A stretch of DNA of 13,602 bases, from assembly GCA_012510745.1 (NCBI GenBank), contig JAAZHK010000072.1:1-13602 (forward strand), given 5' to 3'. Source of the DNA: Mycoplasmatota bacterium. GTDB lineage: Bacteria > Bacillota_I > Bacilli_A > RF39 > UBA660. The notes under the pieces are model-generated. The model saw only the letters and a program-made list of their open reading frames with translations. It was not told where the DNA came from and did no database searches. Shown in pieces: positions 6,116 to 12,972 of this stretch (its first letter is position 1; each line of letters opens with the position of its first letter). The position numbers were made by a program, and so were the translations under genes.

Positions 6116-6154
6116 ATAAAAACAAATAAAAAGAATTAATTTATTAACTCTTTT
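6116..6154 (-). terminator. Intrinsic terminator of the prs-rluA-glycosylase operon
   Basis: On the minus strand, AAAAGAGTTAA (6144-6154) pairs with TTAATTCTTTT (6129-6139), 11 bp with one G-U and a 4-base loop. A T-rich tail follows (TTATTTGTTTTTATT). The stem overlaps the stop codon of the glycosylase gene. Confidence 0.7.
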
Positions 6155-6632
6155 ATAAAAAATCTAATATTATTTTGTAGTCTTCGACTAAATCCTCTAT
6201 TTTTTTACTAGCGTTAGCGGGGCTTGTAGAAGGAAGATAAAAGGCTTTTATTTTGGTTTTAGGATATATATATTTTTGATAAACATCAAAAGCTTTGCGA
6301 CCGTTAGTAAAAACAACTTTAATATTACTTTTTGATGTAATTTTCCAAATTTCATTAACTTTAATATTTTTAATACTATTATCGCTTGATCCTAATATAT
6401 CACAAGATTTGATAGAATCCCAAAGAGCTATATTATGTTTTAATAAAAAAGTTTTATGATTATTTATCTTTTCATTAAAAATTATTTCTAAGATTTTCCA
6501 AAATCTATTTTGAGGACTGGCATAAGGAAAACCCAGTTCTCTAGATTTAACACTGGCAATTGATCCTACAAATAATATTTTCGAATTTTTATTATAAATA
6601 GGTTCAAAGGGATGAATTATTCTTTCTAACAT
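6153..6632 (-). CDS. DNA-deoxyinosine glycosylase (UDG superfamily, HDG-type)
   Basis: 159 residues, the usual size for the hypoxanthine/deoxyinosine glycosylase branch of the uracil-DNA glycosylase superfamily. Motif 1 is FVGSIASVKSREL at 21-33, followed by the family block SPQNRFWKIL (39-48), in which N42 is the likely catalytic Asn. The central WDSIKSCDILGSSD and the C-terminal motif LPSTSPAN (133-140) complete the pattern. The enzyme would remove deaminated adenine (and possibly uracil) to start base-excision repair. It is the last gene of an operon, 30 bases after the rluA-type gene, with AGAGGT as ribosome site and a terminator over its stop codon. A mismatch-specific Mug-type activity is the main alternative. 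Confidence 0.85.
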   Translation of the reverse strand: MLERIIHPFEPIYNKNSKILFVGSIASVKSRELGFPYASPQNRFWKILEIIFNEKINNHKTFLLKHNIALWDSIKSCDILGSSDNSIKNIKVNEIWKITSKSNIKVVFTNGRKAFDVYQKYIYPKTKIKAFYLPSTSPANASKKIEDLVEDYKIILDFL

Positions 6633-6662
6633 ATACTTACCTCTTTTTATAGTATGGATTAT

Positions 6663-7322
6663 TTAAATAAATAAATTAATAAAATTTTGAGGAATATCTG
6701 TTTCGAAAATTAATAACTCTTTGGAAAGGGGATGGTAAATTTCTAATAGATTGGCATGTAAACCTAGTCTTTTTAAAGGACTTTTAGAAGATCCATATTT
6801 TAAATCACCAATTATAGGATGATTAATATCTTTCATATGCACTCTTATTTGATTTTTACGTCCTGTTTCTAACAATATTTGAAGTAATGTATATTGTCCA
6901 TTGTAAGTAATAGATCGATATTTAGTTATAGCTAATTTACCGTCATGAGGTTTGTTGCTTGAATAAACCTTATAATTACTTGTCTCTTTTAACCAAGATT
7001 TAATTGTTCCTTCTTTTTCTATGATGCCTTCAACAATACCAACATAACTTCTTGTTTTAATTAATTTATCCCAGTTTTCTTGAAAAAGATGTTTTATTTT
7101 TTCGTTTTTAGCAAATAAAACTATACCACTAGTATCTTTATCAAGACGATGTACAATAAATAATTTGTTATTTTTATTTTTTTTCTTTAAATATATCATA
7201 ACTTGATGAAAAAGCGTTCGATCTTTTTCTTGATTAGTTGATACTGTAAGTAATCTAGAAGGTTTATTAACAACAATAATATCATTATTTTCAAATATAA
7301 TATCCAATTTGCCTTTTGCCAT
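6663..7322 (-). CDS. RluA family pseudouridine synthase
   Basis: 219 residues. The catalytic motif HRLDKDTSGIVLFAK (58-72) carries the essential Asp61. ILLETGRKNQIRVHM (149-163) and HPIIGDLKYG are the further RluA signatures. There is no N-terminal S4 domain, so it is the short form, closer to RluA/RluC-like single-domain enzymes. It converts specific uridines of rRNA or tRNA to pseudouridine; the exact site cannot be assigned. A near-perfect GGAGGT lies 8 bases before the ATG. It is the middle gene between prs and the glycosylase, with 29- and 30-base gaps. Confidence 0.93.
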   Translation of the reverse strand: MAKGKLDIIFENNDIIVVNKPSRLLTVSTNQEKDRTLFHQVMIYLKKKNKNNKLFIVHRLDKDTSGIVLFAKNEKIKHLFQENWDKLIKTRSYVGIVEGIIEKEGTIKSWLKETSNYKVYSSNKPHDGKLAITKYRSITYNGQYTLLQILLETGRKNQIRVHMKDINHPIIGDLKYGSSKSPLKRLGLHANLLEIYHPLSKELLIFETDIPQNFINLFI

Positions 7323-7351
7323 ATTTATTTACCTCCATTATAAAAATAAAG

Positions 7352-8482
7352 TTATACAGACTTTACTTTTGTTTTATTATTAATCTTTAATTCTTTTATG
7401 GTATTAGAATTAAATATATCTATTTTATCAGTATCATTAATTAATTTATTTAATGAATTCCCACGATTTAAAGTATCAATTGCTTGAGCTACTTTTAATG
7501 AACAGTCGACTTCTTCTAACCAAAGATTTTGTTTATAATTATTAGGAATATAAGTTAAATTAGTAGTATAGATTTTATCAAATAATCCTTTTTCATAAGC
7601 TTCATTAAATATATCAATACCTTTAGTAAATAAAGCAAAAGTTGCAATTAAATAAATCTTATTAGCCCCTAATGCTTTAGAATGTTTTACAACATCTAAC
7701 ATAGAACCGCCTGATGCAATCATATCATCAACTATTAAAATGTTTTTACCTTTAAAATCACCACCGACATAATGATGTTGAGTAATAGGATTTTTACCAT
7801 CAACAAGTTTAGATAAATCTCTTTCTTTTCGGAAAAAACCCATATTACATTTAAATAAATTGGCATAAAGGTTAGCTCGACTAACAGCGCCAGAATCTGG
7901 AGCTATAACAAACATATTATGTAAATCTATATTTTCTTTTTGAATAAAAGTTTCAATTATTTCTCTAGTAGGATAAAAGCTTTCAAAAGATGATTTCGGA
8001 ATAGCATTTTGAATATCTAAGTCATGAACATCAAATGTAATAATATTTTTGACCCCTAAATTAATAAAATCTTGTAAAGCTACAGCACAGTCTAATGATT
8101 CTCGGCTCCTCCTACGATGTTGTCTAGATTGATATAATAGAGGGGTAATAATTGAGTTACTTTTAGAGTGTTCTCTAATAGCATAAATTACCCTTTTCAT
8201 ATCTTGAAAATGATCATCTGGGCTTTTGTGATTAATAAAATCATACATAGGATAAGTAATACTATAATTACCAATATCTGATAAAATATAAACATCTTTA
8301 TCTCGAATACTGGAGATTATTCTTATCTTTCCTTCCCCATTGTTAAATCTTGTTTCTTCAATTGGAACAATGAAACTTTCTTTTTGATTTCTAATTTTTC
8401 TCAAGTGTTCATCGACAAGTATACCGAATCCATCGATACTAGCTAATGTAATTAATTTTAAATCTTTACTACTACTTCCCAT
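7352..8482 (-). CDS. prs: Ribose-phosphate pyrophosphokinase (PRPP synthetase), long form
   Basis: 376 residues against about 315 for the classical enzyme. It makes PRPP from ribose 5-phosphate and ATP for nucleotide, His and Trp synthesis. Visible landmarks: RFNNGEGKIRI (45-55), equivalent to the F-x-DGE block; the arginine-rich segment SRQHRRRSRESL (119-130) where the ATP-binding ARQDR usually lies; FDVHDLDIQNAIP (150-162); FVIAPDSGAVSRA (191-203); the catalytic FFRKERD (216-222); and the PRPP-binding loop VDDMIASGGS (251-260). The sequence is clearly divergent from Bacillus Prs and has about 45 extra residues at the C-terminus (from about 330). It fits the longer variant seen in some Firmicutes. 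It starts an operon with its own promoter and an AGGAG ribosome site. Confidence 0.9.
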   Translation of the reverse strand: MGSSSKDLKLITLASIDGFGILVDEHLRKIRNQKESFIVPIEETRFNNGEGKIRIISSIRDKDVYILSDIGNYSITYPMYDFINHKSPDDHFQDMKRVIYAIREHSKSNSIITPLLYQSRQHRRRSRESLDCAVALQDFINLGVKNIITFDVHDLDIQNAIPKSSFESFYPTREIIETFIQKENIDLHNMFVIAPDSGAVSRANLYANLFKCNMGFFRKERDLSKLVDGKNPITQHHYVGGDFKGKNILIVDDMIASGGSMLDVVKHSKALGANKIYLIATFALFTKGIDIFNEAYEKGLFDKIYTTNLTYIPNNYKQNLWLEEVDCSLKVAQAIDTLNRGNSLNKLINDTDKIDIFNSNTIKELKINNKTKVKSV

Positions 8483-8503
8483 TTCCTCTCCTTTAACATA
8501 CTT

Positions 8504-8532
8504 ATTATAACATTTTACTTTATAAATTTAAA
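8504..8532 (-). promoter_or_regulatory. Promoter of the prs-rluA-glycosylase operon
   Basis: On the minus strand, -10 TATAAT (8504-8509) is preceded by TG (extended -10), with -35-like TTTAAA (8527-8532) after 17 bases. The -35 overlaps the stop codon of the exporter gene. Confidence 0.5.
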
Positions 8533-9382
8533 TGATAAAATCAATTAAATGTAAGAATATGCCGGAAATAACTGCTACTACATAAATAATTAATAAAATA
8601 AGGAAATTTTCTTTCATATTTTTATTGGTTTTAAATAAAACTAATAAGCCAATTCCACTTCCTGATAATAATCCTGCCATAGCAGACCCGAAATTAATAG
8701 CATTATGTAAATATAATTCTGTTATAATGACGCTTGAGGCACAGTTTGGAATTAAACCAATTAAACCTGCGATAAAAGGACCATATAAATTGTTTTTTAA
8801 TAATATTTTAGACAATGTATCTTCGCCTAAATAAGTTATAGCAACATTTAATATAAAAGTGGTTAATAAAATAAAAATTAAAATATTAATAGTATGATCT
8901 ATAGAAGATTTTAAAATTCCTTTTTCACAATGACAGTGTTTGTGATTAAGATTAGAATTAATTTGAGACTTGTTTGGTAATTGTTTTTTTCTTCTTAGCA
9001 AAAAATCAATTATAAAACCAATTATAAAACCAATTATAAATTTTAAGAAAAGAATTTGAATAATAGTTACAATATTTATTCTTTTGCTTATCATTATTGG
9101 TAACATTTCATCACTAGTTGATAAATATATAGCAATTAAAGTTCCCATAGTGATAATTTTTTTAGCATATAAATTTGTTGCTGAAACACTAAATCCACAT
9201 TGAGGAAACATTCCTAACAAACTACCCATTACTGGTCCAATTTTCTTTGTTGTTTTTGATAATTTAATTATATTTTTGTCATTAACTTTATGTTCAATAT
9301 ACTCTATTAATAAAAAAGTTGCAAATAAAAAAGGAAGTAATCTGAAGCCATCTAATAATGTATGAATAACTATTTCTTTCAT
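8528..9382 (-). CDS. ArsP_2 family putative heavy-metal exporter (permease)
   Basis: 284 residues with about eight to ten membrane segments. Conserved motifs are GMFPQCGFS (57-65), STSDEMLPI (88-96) and GLIPNCASSV (209-218). They match the ArsP_2 / DUF2899 family, often labelled putative manganese transporter or ten-helix heavy-metal exporter. Segments 60-80 and 212-232 repeat the pattern P-x-C-x2-SV-x2-T-x-LY with identical spacing, a sign of internal duplication. The central loop contains HKHCHC (147-152), a likely soft-metal ligand cluster. The metal itself cannot be read from sequence. It is monocistronic, with a strong promoter that carries a palindrome over the start region, so repressor control is likely. 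GGAG lies 6 bases before the ATG. Confidence 0.8.
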   Translation of the reverse strand: MKEIVIHTLLDGFRLLPFLFATFLLIEYIEHKVNDKNIIKLSKTTKKIGPVMGSLLGMFPQCGFSVSATNLYAKKIITMGTLIAIYLSTSDEMLPIMISKRINIVTIIQILFLKFIIGFIIGFIIDFLLRRKKQLPNKSQINSNLNHKHCHCEKGILKSSIDHTINILIFILLTTFILNVAITYLGEDTLSKILLKNNLYGPFIAGLIGLIPNCASSVIITELYLHNAINFGSAMAGLLSGSGIGLLVLFKTNKNMKENFLILLIIYVVAVISGIFLHLIDFII

Positions 9383-9391
9383 ATTTTCTCC

Positions 9392-9406
9392 TATACAGTT
9401 TGTATA
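9392..9406. promoter_or_regulatory. Candidate operator of the metal exporter
   Basis: A perfect inverted repeat, TATACA-N3-TGTATA (minus strand TATACAAACTGTATA), starts 3 bases downstream of the -10 box and covers the expected transcription start. TACA/TGTA half-sites are used by CopY/BlaI-type repressors, but there the spacing is usually 2 bases, so the regulator is unknown. Confidence 0.6.
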
Positions 9407-9409
9407 TGA

Positions 9410-9438
9410 ATTATATCATTTTAGATTTATTATGGCAA
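9410..9438 (-). promoter_or_regulatory. Strong promoter of the metal exporter
   Basis: On the minus strand, -35 TTGCCA (9433-9438), a 17-base spacer and -10 TATAAT (9410-9415) with an upstream TG. The promoter begins 10 bases after the stop of the coat-like gene. Confidence 0.8.
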
Positions 9439-9447
9439 CTTCCTTTT

Positions 9448-9693
9448 TTAATTGCTATTTAATTTATTAATAGCTGCTTGGATTTTATGTTCTGGTGCAT
9501 TTTCTATATTATACCAACCATGAGATTCCATAAACTTAAATATTTTATTTTGCATCTCTAAATTATCATTTAATTGAGTTCTTAGTAAATCGGTTACATT
9601 ATTTGTAGAAGATTCTATAACTCCATGAACTAAAATTTCAATTAAATTTTTTTGTAAAGTTAATATATTACTTATTATTAATTTTTCTTGCAT
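9448..9693 (-). CDS. Spore coat protein F (CotF) family, small
   Basis: 81 residues, forming two predicted helices with no membrane segment. The pattern LLRTQLNDNLEMQNKIFKFMESHGWY at about 36-61 followed by NAPEHKIQ is that of the coat F domain, a ferritin-like helical-bundle domain found in CotF-type spore proteins. GWY (59-61) is the clearest landmark. B. subtilis CotF is about twice as long and proteolytically processed; this gene encodes only one helical domain. It follows a 59-codon gene by 11 bases, with TAGGAG overlapping the stop of that gene, so the two form an operon. A role in the spore coat is inferred from the family; direct evidence of spore expression is not visible. Confidence 0.75.
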   Translation of the reverse strand: MQEKLIISNILTLQKNLIEILVHGVIESSTNNVTDLLRTQLNDNLEMQNKIFKFMESHGWYNIENAPEHKIQAAINKLNSN

Positions 9694-9704
9694 TTTATTT
9701 TCTC

Positions 9705-9884
9705 CTATTTACTTAAAAGCCCATAAAGCTTTTCATAATTTTGTTCTTGAAAATTCAATAAAGAAATTAAAAAATCTTTAGTTTCTTGATTGGATACTTC
9801 ATTAGCATAATATTCACAAATATTTTGTAAATCTTTTTCATGTTCTAAAACATCTTCAATATACATTAATTCTTTTTCAGTCAC
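9705..9884 (-). CDS. 59-residue helical protein, coat-operon partner
   Basis: A short frame starting at GTG 9884, five bases after a strong GGAGG site, and ending at TAG 9705-9707. The protein begins MTEKELMYIEDVLEHEK and continues as an acidic, glutamate- and glutamine-rich amphipathic helix pair (DLQNICEYYANE, ending YEKLYGLLSK). It has no membrane segment. The leucine/isoleucine heptad-like spacing and length suggest a small ferritin-like or coat-associated helical protein related to the CotF-type gene that follows 11 bases later, perhaps as a hetero-partner. I do not recognise it with certainty. The good ribosome site, tight coupling and absence of stops argue that it is real. Confidence 0.75.
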   Translation of the reverse strand: MTEKELMYIEDVLEHEKDLQNICEYYANEVSNQETKDFLISLLNFQEQNYEKLYGLLSK

Positions 9885-10013
9885 AATTTCCTCCTTGTTT
9901 TTTATTATTTACAATTAAAAAAATATTATACAAATATTTTATAACAAGGTTTTTACAATATACCAAATACTATAATCTTAATATAATACATTAGAGAAAG
10001 GAGGTGGACAAAC

Positions 10014-10445
10014 ATGGGTTTTAATAAGAGTTGTTCACTTAGGACTTTTAGTTGTATTAATTTTGGCATAAGTTTAATTTTAGGTATTATAGCTGGTATA
10101 TTACAATATTTTGGTATTATTAATAATGTTTTTTTAATGAGCATAATATTTTTAAATTTAGGTTTTTTAATATTAGTTTTTATTTTAATTGGTATTTATT
10201 TAAGTACTCTTGTTAGTTTTAAACATTTTGCTATATGTGCAAGAAGAAAATTTCCTAGTTTAATAATTGGAACTTTTGGTACAATTATAGTCTTTATCCT
10301 TATTTTAATTTTATATATTCCAATTACAATAGTATTGATTATTTTTACTATTATAGGAGTATTATTTTTTTCTTTAATGTTTTTAAGCTTAATTAATTTT
10401 ATTCAATGTATTTTATGCATTTCCTCTTTTAGTGTATCTAAATAA
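10014..10445 (+). CDS. Small four-helix membrane protein, unknown function
   Basis: 143 residues. Hydrophobic segments at about 15-35, 38-62, 84-104 and 105-128, with a short basic cytoplasmic loop, FKHFAICARRKF (69-80), between helices 2 and 3. Five cysteines lie near the membrane ends (C7, C14, C75, C132, C135). I recognise no family motif. Translation is well supported by AAAGGAGGTG upstream of the ATG. The gene is monocistronic and ends in a shared terminator. It is transcribed divergently from the coat-like operon, so it might also act in sporulation, but I see no promoter that proves it. Confidence 0.8.
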   Translation: MGFNKSCSLRTFSCINFGISLILGIIAGILQYFGIINNVFLMSIIFLNLGFLILVFILIGIYLSTLVSFKHFAICARRKFPSLIIGTFGTIIVFILILILYIPITIVLIIFTIIGVLFFSLMFLSLINFIQCILCISSFSVSK

Positions 10446-10482
10446 TAAAAATCAGGTATTTATTTTTACCTGATTTTTTAGT
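10446..10482. terminator. Bidirectional intrinsic terminator
   Basis: AAAATCAGGTA (10448-10458) pairs with TACCTGATTTT (10467-10477), 11 bp with an 8-base loop. T tracts lie on both sides, so it serves the membrane protein gene on the plus strand and the ATP-grasp gene on the minus strand. Confidence 0.88.
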
Positions 10483-11678
10483 TACTTTGTTTTATTGCGT
10501 TTTTCTATCATATCTTTTGTTGCTATATTTTCGACAATTTTTGTTAAAGAATCTAAGTGCATTAGAGCTTTTATATCATCTATTAAATAATTGTTAATAT
10601 TCATAAAACGTCTATAACCTTCTACTGATGGATTTTGGTTTGTTTCTAAATAATACCAGTTACTATCTGTTGAATTATAAATAAAATCGATTCCTAATAC
10701 TATTCCTTTTTTATAGTTCCAAAATTTTGTAATCTCTTGACACTGTCTAACTATTGTTTTTGGTAGTTCTAAAGTTTCAATATTAATTTCATGGAGAGTT
10801 AACATTATTTCATCTGTTGCGCTTAATTTATTTGGTTCAGTATTGAAGGAAATTATTTTTCCTCCCCCGGCAGCGTTAGAAATAATGTTTTTAGAATTAA
10901 GAAAATATGGAGAATTTCTATCTGTTAAATATTCACATGGGTTAAAAATATCAATTCCATATTTTTTTATTCTTTGTTTAGAGGTTTGATCTGTAGATAC
11001 TAAAAATAAAGAAGATAATATCTCACCAGTTGCAGTTGTATAGACTCTAATAGAACTATTAATGTTTTCTAAACCTTTAATATATTCTTGAACTATAAAT
11101 TCGTTTTTTAAATTAATTTTTTTACTTTCTGGCAATTCAAAAAGTGCTATGATTTTTTTTAATTGTTCTTCATTTTCTATTAAATATTTATCCTCACCAC
11201 GATCAGTAGTAACATTTTTAAAAACTACTGGTAAAAAGATTCTTTTTAGATAATCATCAACAGAAAATGATAAAGGTTTGTTAATATTGGAAATATTTAT
11301 ATTGTCTAATTCCTGTAATTCTTTTTGATTAAAGCCCCTACCTATTAAATCGAATAATTGACCATCATTATGATAATCATTCATTTCAGTAATAATAGTA
11401 AAACCTAATTTTTCAACAACTTCATTAAATTTATTCATAATTGTCGATAAAAGTAAAGGTAAAGATATAGGTATAATCTTGCCTTTAGATAAATAATATT
11501 CATAAGCCATATCAGTTAATTGTTTTTCTTGACCAGGAATCAATAAATATGTTTTATTTTTTAAACGATAAGGAAAATCTCTAATAATTTGATCAGCTAA
11601 ATTTAAAAATATAGAAGATTGTTCCTCGTTTGAAGTTATATTATTCTGGAATTCTCTAATTCTTTGCTCAATATTCAT
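10482..11678 (-). CDS. ATP-grasp-like protein of unknown substrate
   Basis: 398 residues, no signal peptide or membrane segment. The central and C-terminal parts have the layout of an ATP-grasp fold. LPVVFKNVTTDRGEDKYLIENEEQL (149-173) holds K154 in the position of the phosphate-binding lysine. FIVQEYI (194-200) would place E198 at the adenine-binding hinge. SSIRVYTTATGEIL follows with R211. The metal-binding end is GIDFIYN (329-335) plus WYYLETNQNPS (341-351), with D331, E345 and N347. ATP-grasp enzymes join a carboxylate to an amine, thiol or similar group through an acyl-phosphate. The N-terminal 120 residues match nothing I know. No peptide or cofactor gene is adjacent, so the product cannot be guessed. 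AAGGAG lies 5 bases before the ATG. The gene is monocistronic and divergent from perR, sharing its 138-base upstream region. Confidence 0.7.
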   Translation of the reverse strand: MNIEQRIREFQNNITSNEEQSSIFLNLADQIIRDFPYRLKNKTYLLIPGQEKQLTDMAYEYYLSKGKIIPISLPLLLSTIMNKFNEVVEKLGFTIITEMNDYHNDGQLFDLIGRGFNQKELQELDNINISNINKPLSFSVDDYLKRIFLPVVFKNVTTDRGEDKYLIENEEQLKKIIALFELPESKKINLKNEFIVQEYIKGLENINSSIRVYTTATGEILSSLFLVSTDQTSKQRIKKYGIDIFNPCEYLTDRNSPYFLNSKNIISNAAGGGKIISFNTEPNKLSATDEIMLTLHEINIETLELPKTIVRQCQEITKFWNYKKGIVLGIDFIYNSTDSNWYYLETNQNPSVEGYRRFMNINNYLIDDIKALMHLDSLTKIVENIATKDMIEKRNKTK

Positions 11679-11728
11679 AAATTCTCCTTATATAAAATTT
11701 AATGTTTTATTGATTTATCTCTAAACTA

Positions 11729-11758
11729 ATTATATCATTTTTTCAGAATAAATGTATA
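11729..11758 (-). promoter_or_regulatory. Promoter of the ATP-grasp gene
   Basis: On the minus strand, -35-like TATACA (11753-11758), an 18-base spacer and -10 TATAAT (11729-11734) with an upstream TG. Confidence 0.5.
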
Positions 11759-11765
11759 GAATTTA

Positions 11766-11794
11766 TTGACAAATATATACTATTGAGATATTAT
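11766..11794 (+). promoter_or_regulatory. Promoter of the perR-peroxiredoxin operon
   Basis: A perfect -35 TTGACA (11766-11771), a 17-base spacer and -10 TATTAT (11789-11794). The ribosome site AAGGAG follows at 11801. Confidence 0.8.
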
Positions 11795-11801
11795 CTTAAT
11801 A
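11789..11801. promoter_or_regulatory. Candidate PerR box overlapping the -10
   Basis: TATTA-TCT-TAATA is an inverted repeat lying on the -10 box. It resembles the inner part of the PerR consensus (TTATAAT-N-ATTATAA), which would fit autoregulation, but it is not a full 7-1-7 match. A second inverted repeat, AATAAAT (11747-11753) and ATTTATT (11761-11767), overlaps the -35 and could be another site. Confidence 0.4.
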
Positions 11802-11816
11802 AGGAGTGCTTCTAAT

Positions 11817-12197
11817 ATGTTTAAAATAAGAGAAACTAAGCAAAAGCAATTAATTATTGATTTAATTGAAAATTCAAAAAACCATTACACAGCTGAAGAG
11901 ATTTTTAATATAATTAGAAAAAAAAACTCCAATATAAGTAGAGCAACAGTTTTTAGAAACTTAAAAAGACTATCTGAGAATGGAATTATTAAAAAATTAG
12001 AACTATCAGGAAGTGCAGATAGATATGATGTCTTTAATCCACATTATCATGCTAAATGTATATATTGTAAAAAAATAATTGATTTAAAAATACCTTATAA
12101 TGTGGAATTAAACAATATTGTTAGTTCTCATCAAGTTATAGACCATGATTTAGTTTTTAAAATTGTTTGTGATAAATGTAAAAAGAAAGAAGGTTAA
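11817..12197 (+). CDS. perR: PerR-type peroxide-sensing repressor (Fur family)
   Basis: 126 residues. The winged-helix N-terminus contains HYTAEEIFNII and the recognition segment ISRATVFRNLKRL (40-52). The structural zinc site is complete: C81-x2-C84 and C118-x2-C121. The regulatory metal ligands match PerR of B. subtilis in order and spacing: H23, D71, H76, H78 and D89 for H37, D85, H91, H93 and D104. Asp at position 89 is the feature that separates PerR from Fur, which has Glu. H23 and H76 would be the histidines oxidised by peroxide. The N-terminus is about 14 residues shorter than in B. subtilis. It is followed after 3 bases by a peroxiredoxin, its expected target. Zur or Fur are less likely for the same ligand reasons. 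Confidence 0.88.
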   Translation: MFKIRETKQKQLIIDLIENSKNHYTAEEIFNIIRKKNSNISRATVFRNLKRLSENGIIKKLELSGSADRYDVFNPHYHAKCIYCKKIIDLKIPYNVELNNIVSSHQVIDHDLVFKIVCDKCKKKEG

Positions 12198-12200
12198 AAA

Positions 12201-12890
12201 ATGCAAGAAACAAATGAACAAAAAACAACTATGCCGCTAATCGGAGAAAAAGCTCCTTCGTTTAAAGCGATAACAACACAAGGAGAAATTAGTTTTCCAA
12301 AAGATTATGAAGGGAAATGGGTAATTTTATTTTCTCACCCTGCTGATTTTACTCCAGTTTGTACAACAGAATTTATGACTTTTGCCAATATGGCCGATGA
12401 ATTTAAAGAACTTAATACAGAATTAATTGGTTTATCTGTAGATTCGTTATATGCTCATATTGCATGGTTAAGGAAAATTCAAGAGATTGAATGGAATGGT
12501 CTAAAAAACATAGAAGTTAAATTTCCTTTAATTGAAGATATAACTATGGATGTTGCAAAGGCATTTGGAATGATTCAACCTGGACAATCAAATACTCAAG
12601 CAGTAAGAGCAGTTTTTGTTATAGACCCAAAAGGAATAGTAAGAACTATATTATATTATCCATTATCTATGGGTAGAAATTTCGATGAAATAAAAAGAAT
12701 AATTTTAGCACTTCAAAAAGCTGACAAAGATGGAGTTGCTACTCCTGCTGATTGGCGACCAGGGGATGATGTAATCGTACCTACTGCTGGATCTTGTGGT
12801 GCAGCTAAAGAAAGAGTTGAAAACCAAGATGAAAACACATATTGTTTAGATTGGTTTATGTGTTTTAAAAAAGAAAATAAAAATCAATAA
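12201..12890 (+). CDS. Peroxiredoxin, Prx6/thermophile-type
   Basis: 229 residues of the AhpC/TSA superfamily. The peroxidatic Cys54 lies in HPADFTPVCTTEF (46-58), with the PxxxT/C motif intact. The longer C-terminal dimerisation domain (about 170-229) marks the Prx6 subfamily rather than AhpC. C215 and C221 (YCLDWFMC) have the same five-residue spacing as the C-terminal cysteine pair of archaeal enzymes such as Aeropyrum Prx, so one may act as resolving cysteine; C199 is extra. It reduces hydrogen peroxide and organic peroxides in the cytoplasm. Its ribosome site (AGAAGG) lies in the last codons of perR, so the two are co-translated. A terminator hairpin follows. Confidence 0.93.
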   Translation: MQETNEQKTTMPLIGEKAPSFKAITTQGEISFPKDYEGKWVILFSHPADFTPVCTTEFMTFANMADEFKELNTELIGLSVDSLYAHIAWLRKIQEIEWNGLKNIEVKFPLIEDITMDVAKAFGMIQPGQSNTQAVRAVFVIDPKGIVRTILYYPLSMGRNFDEIKRIILALQKADKDGVATPADWRPGDDVIVPTAGSCGAAKERVENQDENTYCLDWFMCFKKENKNQ

Positions 12891-12910
12891 CATTTATTTA
12901 AAAAATATAT

Positions 12911-12960
12911 ACAAATACAAAAAGTACATCAAATTGATGTGCTTTTTGTATTTCTTTTAA
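12911..12960. terminator. Long intrinsic terminator of the perR-peroxiredoxin operon
   Basis: AAATACAAAAAG-T-ACATCA (12913-12931) pairs with TGATGT-G-CTTTTTGTATTT (12935-12953), about 19 bp with a single G-U pair and a 3-base loop, followed by CTTTT. It lies between convergent genes and may also stop transcripts from the right. Confidence 0.85.
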
Positions 12961-12972
12961 TTGTTCTTTTAT

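Noticed and set aside
7352..7385. Possible terminator after prs (TAAAGT/ACTTTA followed by TTTTT)
   Set aside because: The stem is only about 6 bp, the gap to the next gene is 29 bases, and that gene has a good ribosome site, so an operon is more likely.
8625..8834. Open frame on the plus strand inside the exporter gene
   Set aside because: It is antisense to conserved exporter motifs, with no ribosome site.
9000..9045. Short tandem repeat of about 12 bases (ATAAAACCAATT)
   Set aside because: It encodes a repeated IIGF membrane helix in the exporter and keeps the frame; it is not a CRISPR or mobile repeat.
9953..10144. Open frame on the minus strand overlapping the start of the four-helix protein
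   Set aside because: The plus-strand gene has a far better ribosome site and consistent membrane topology.
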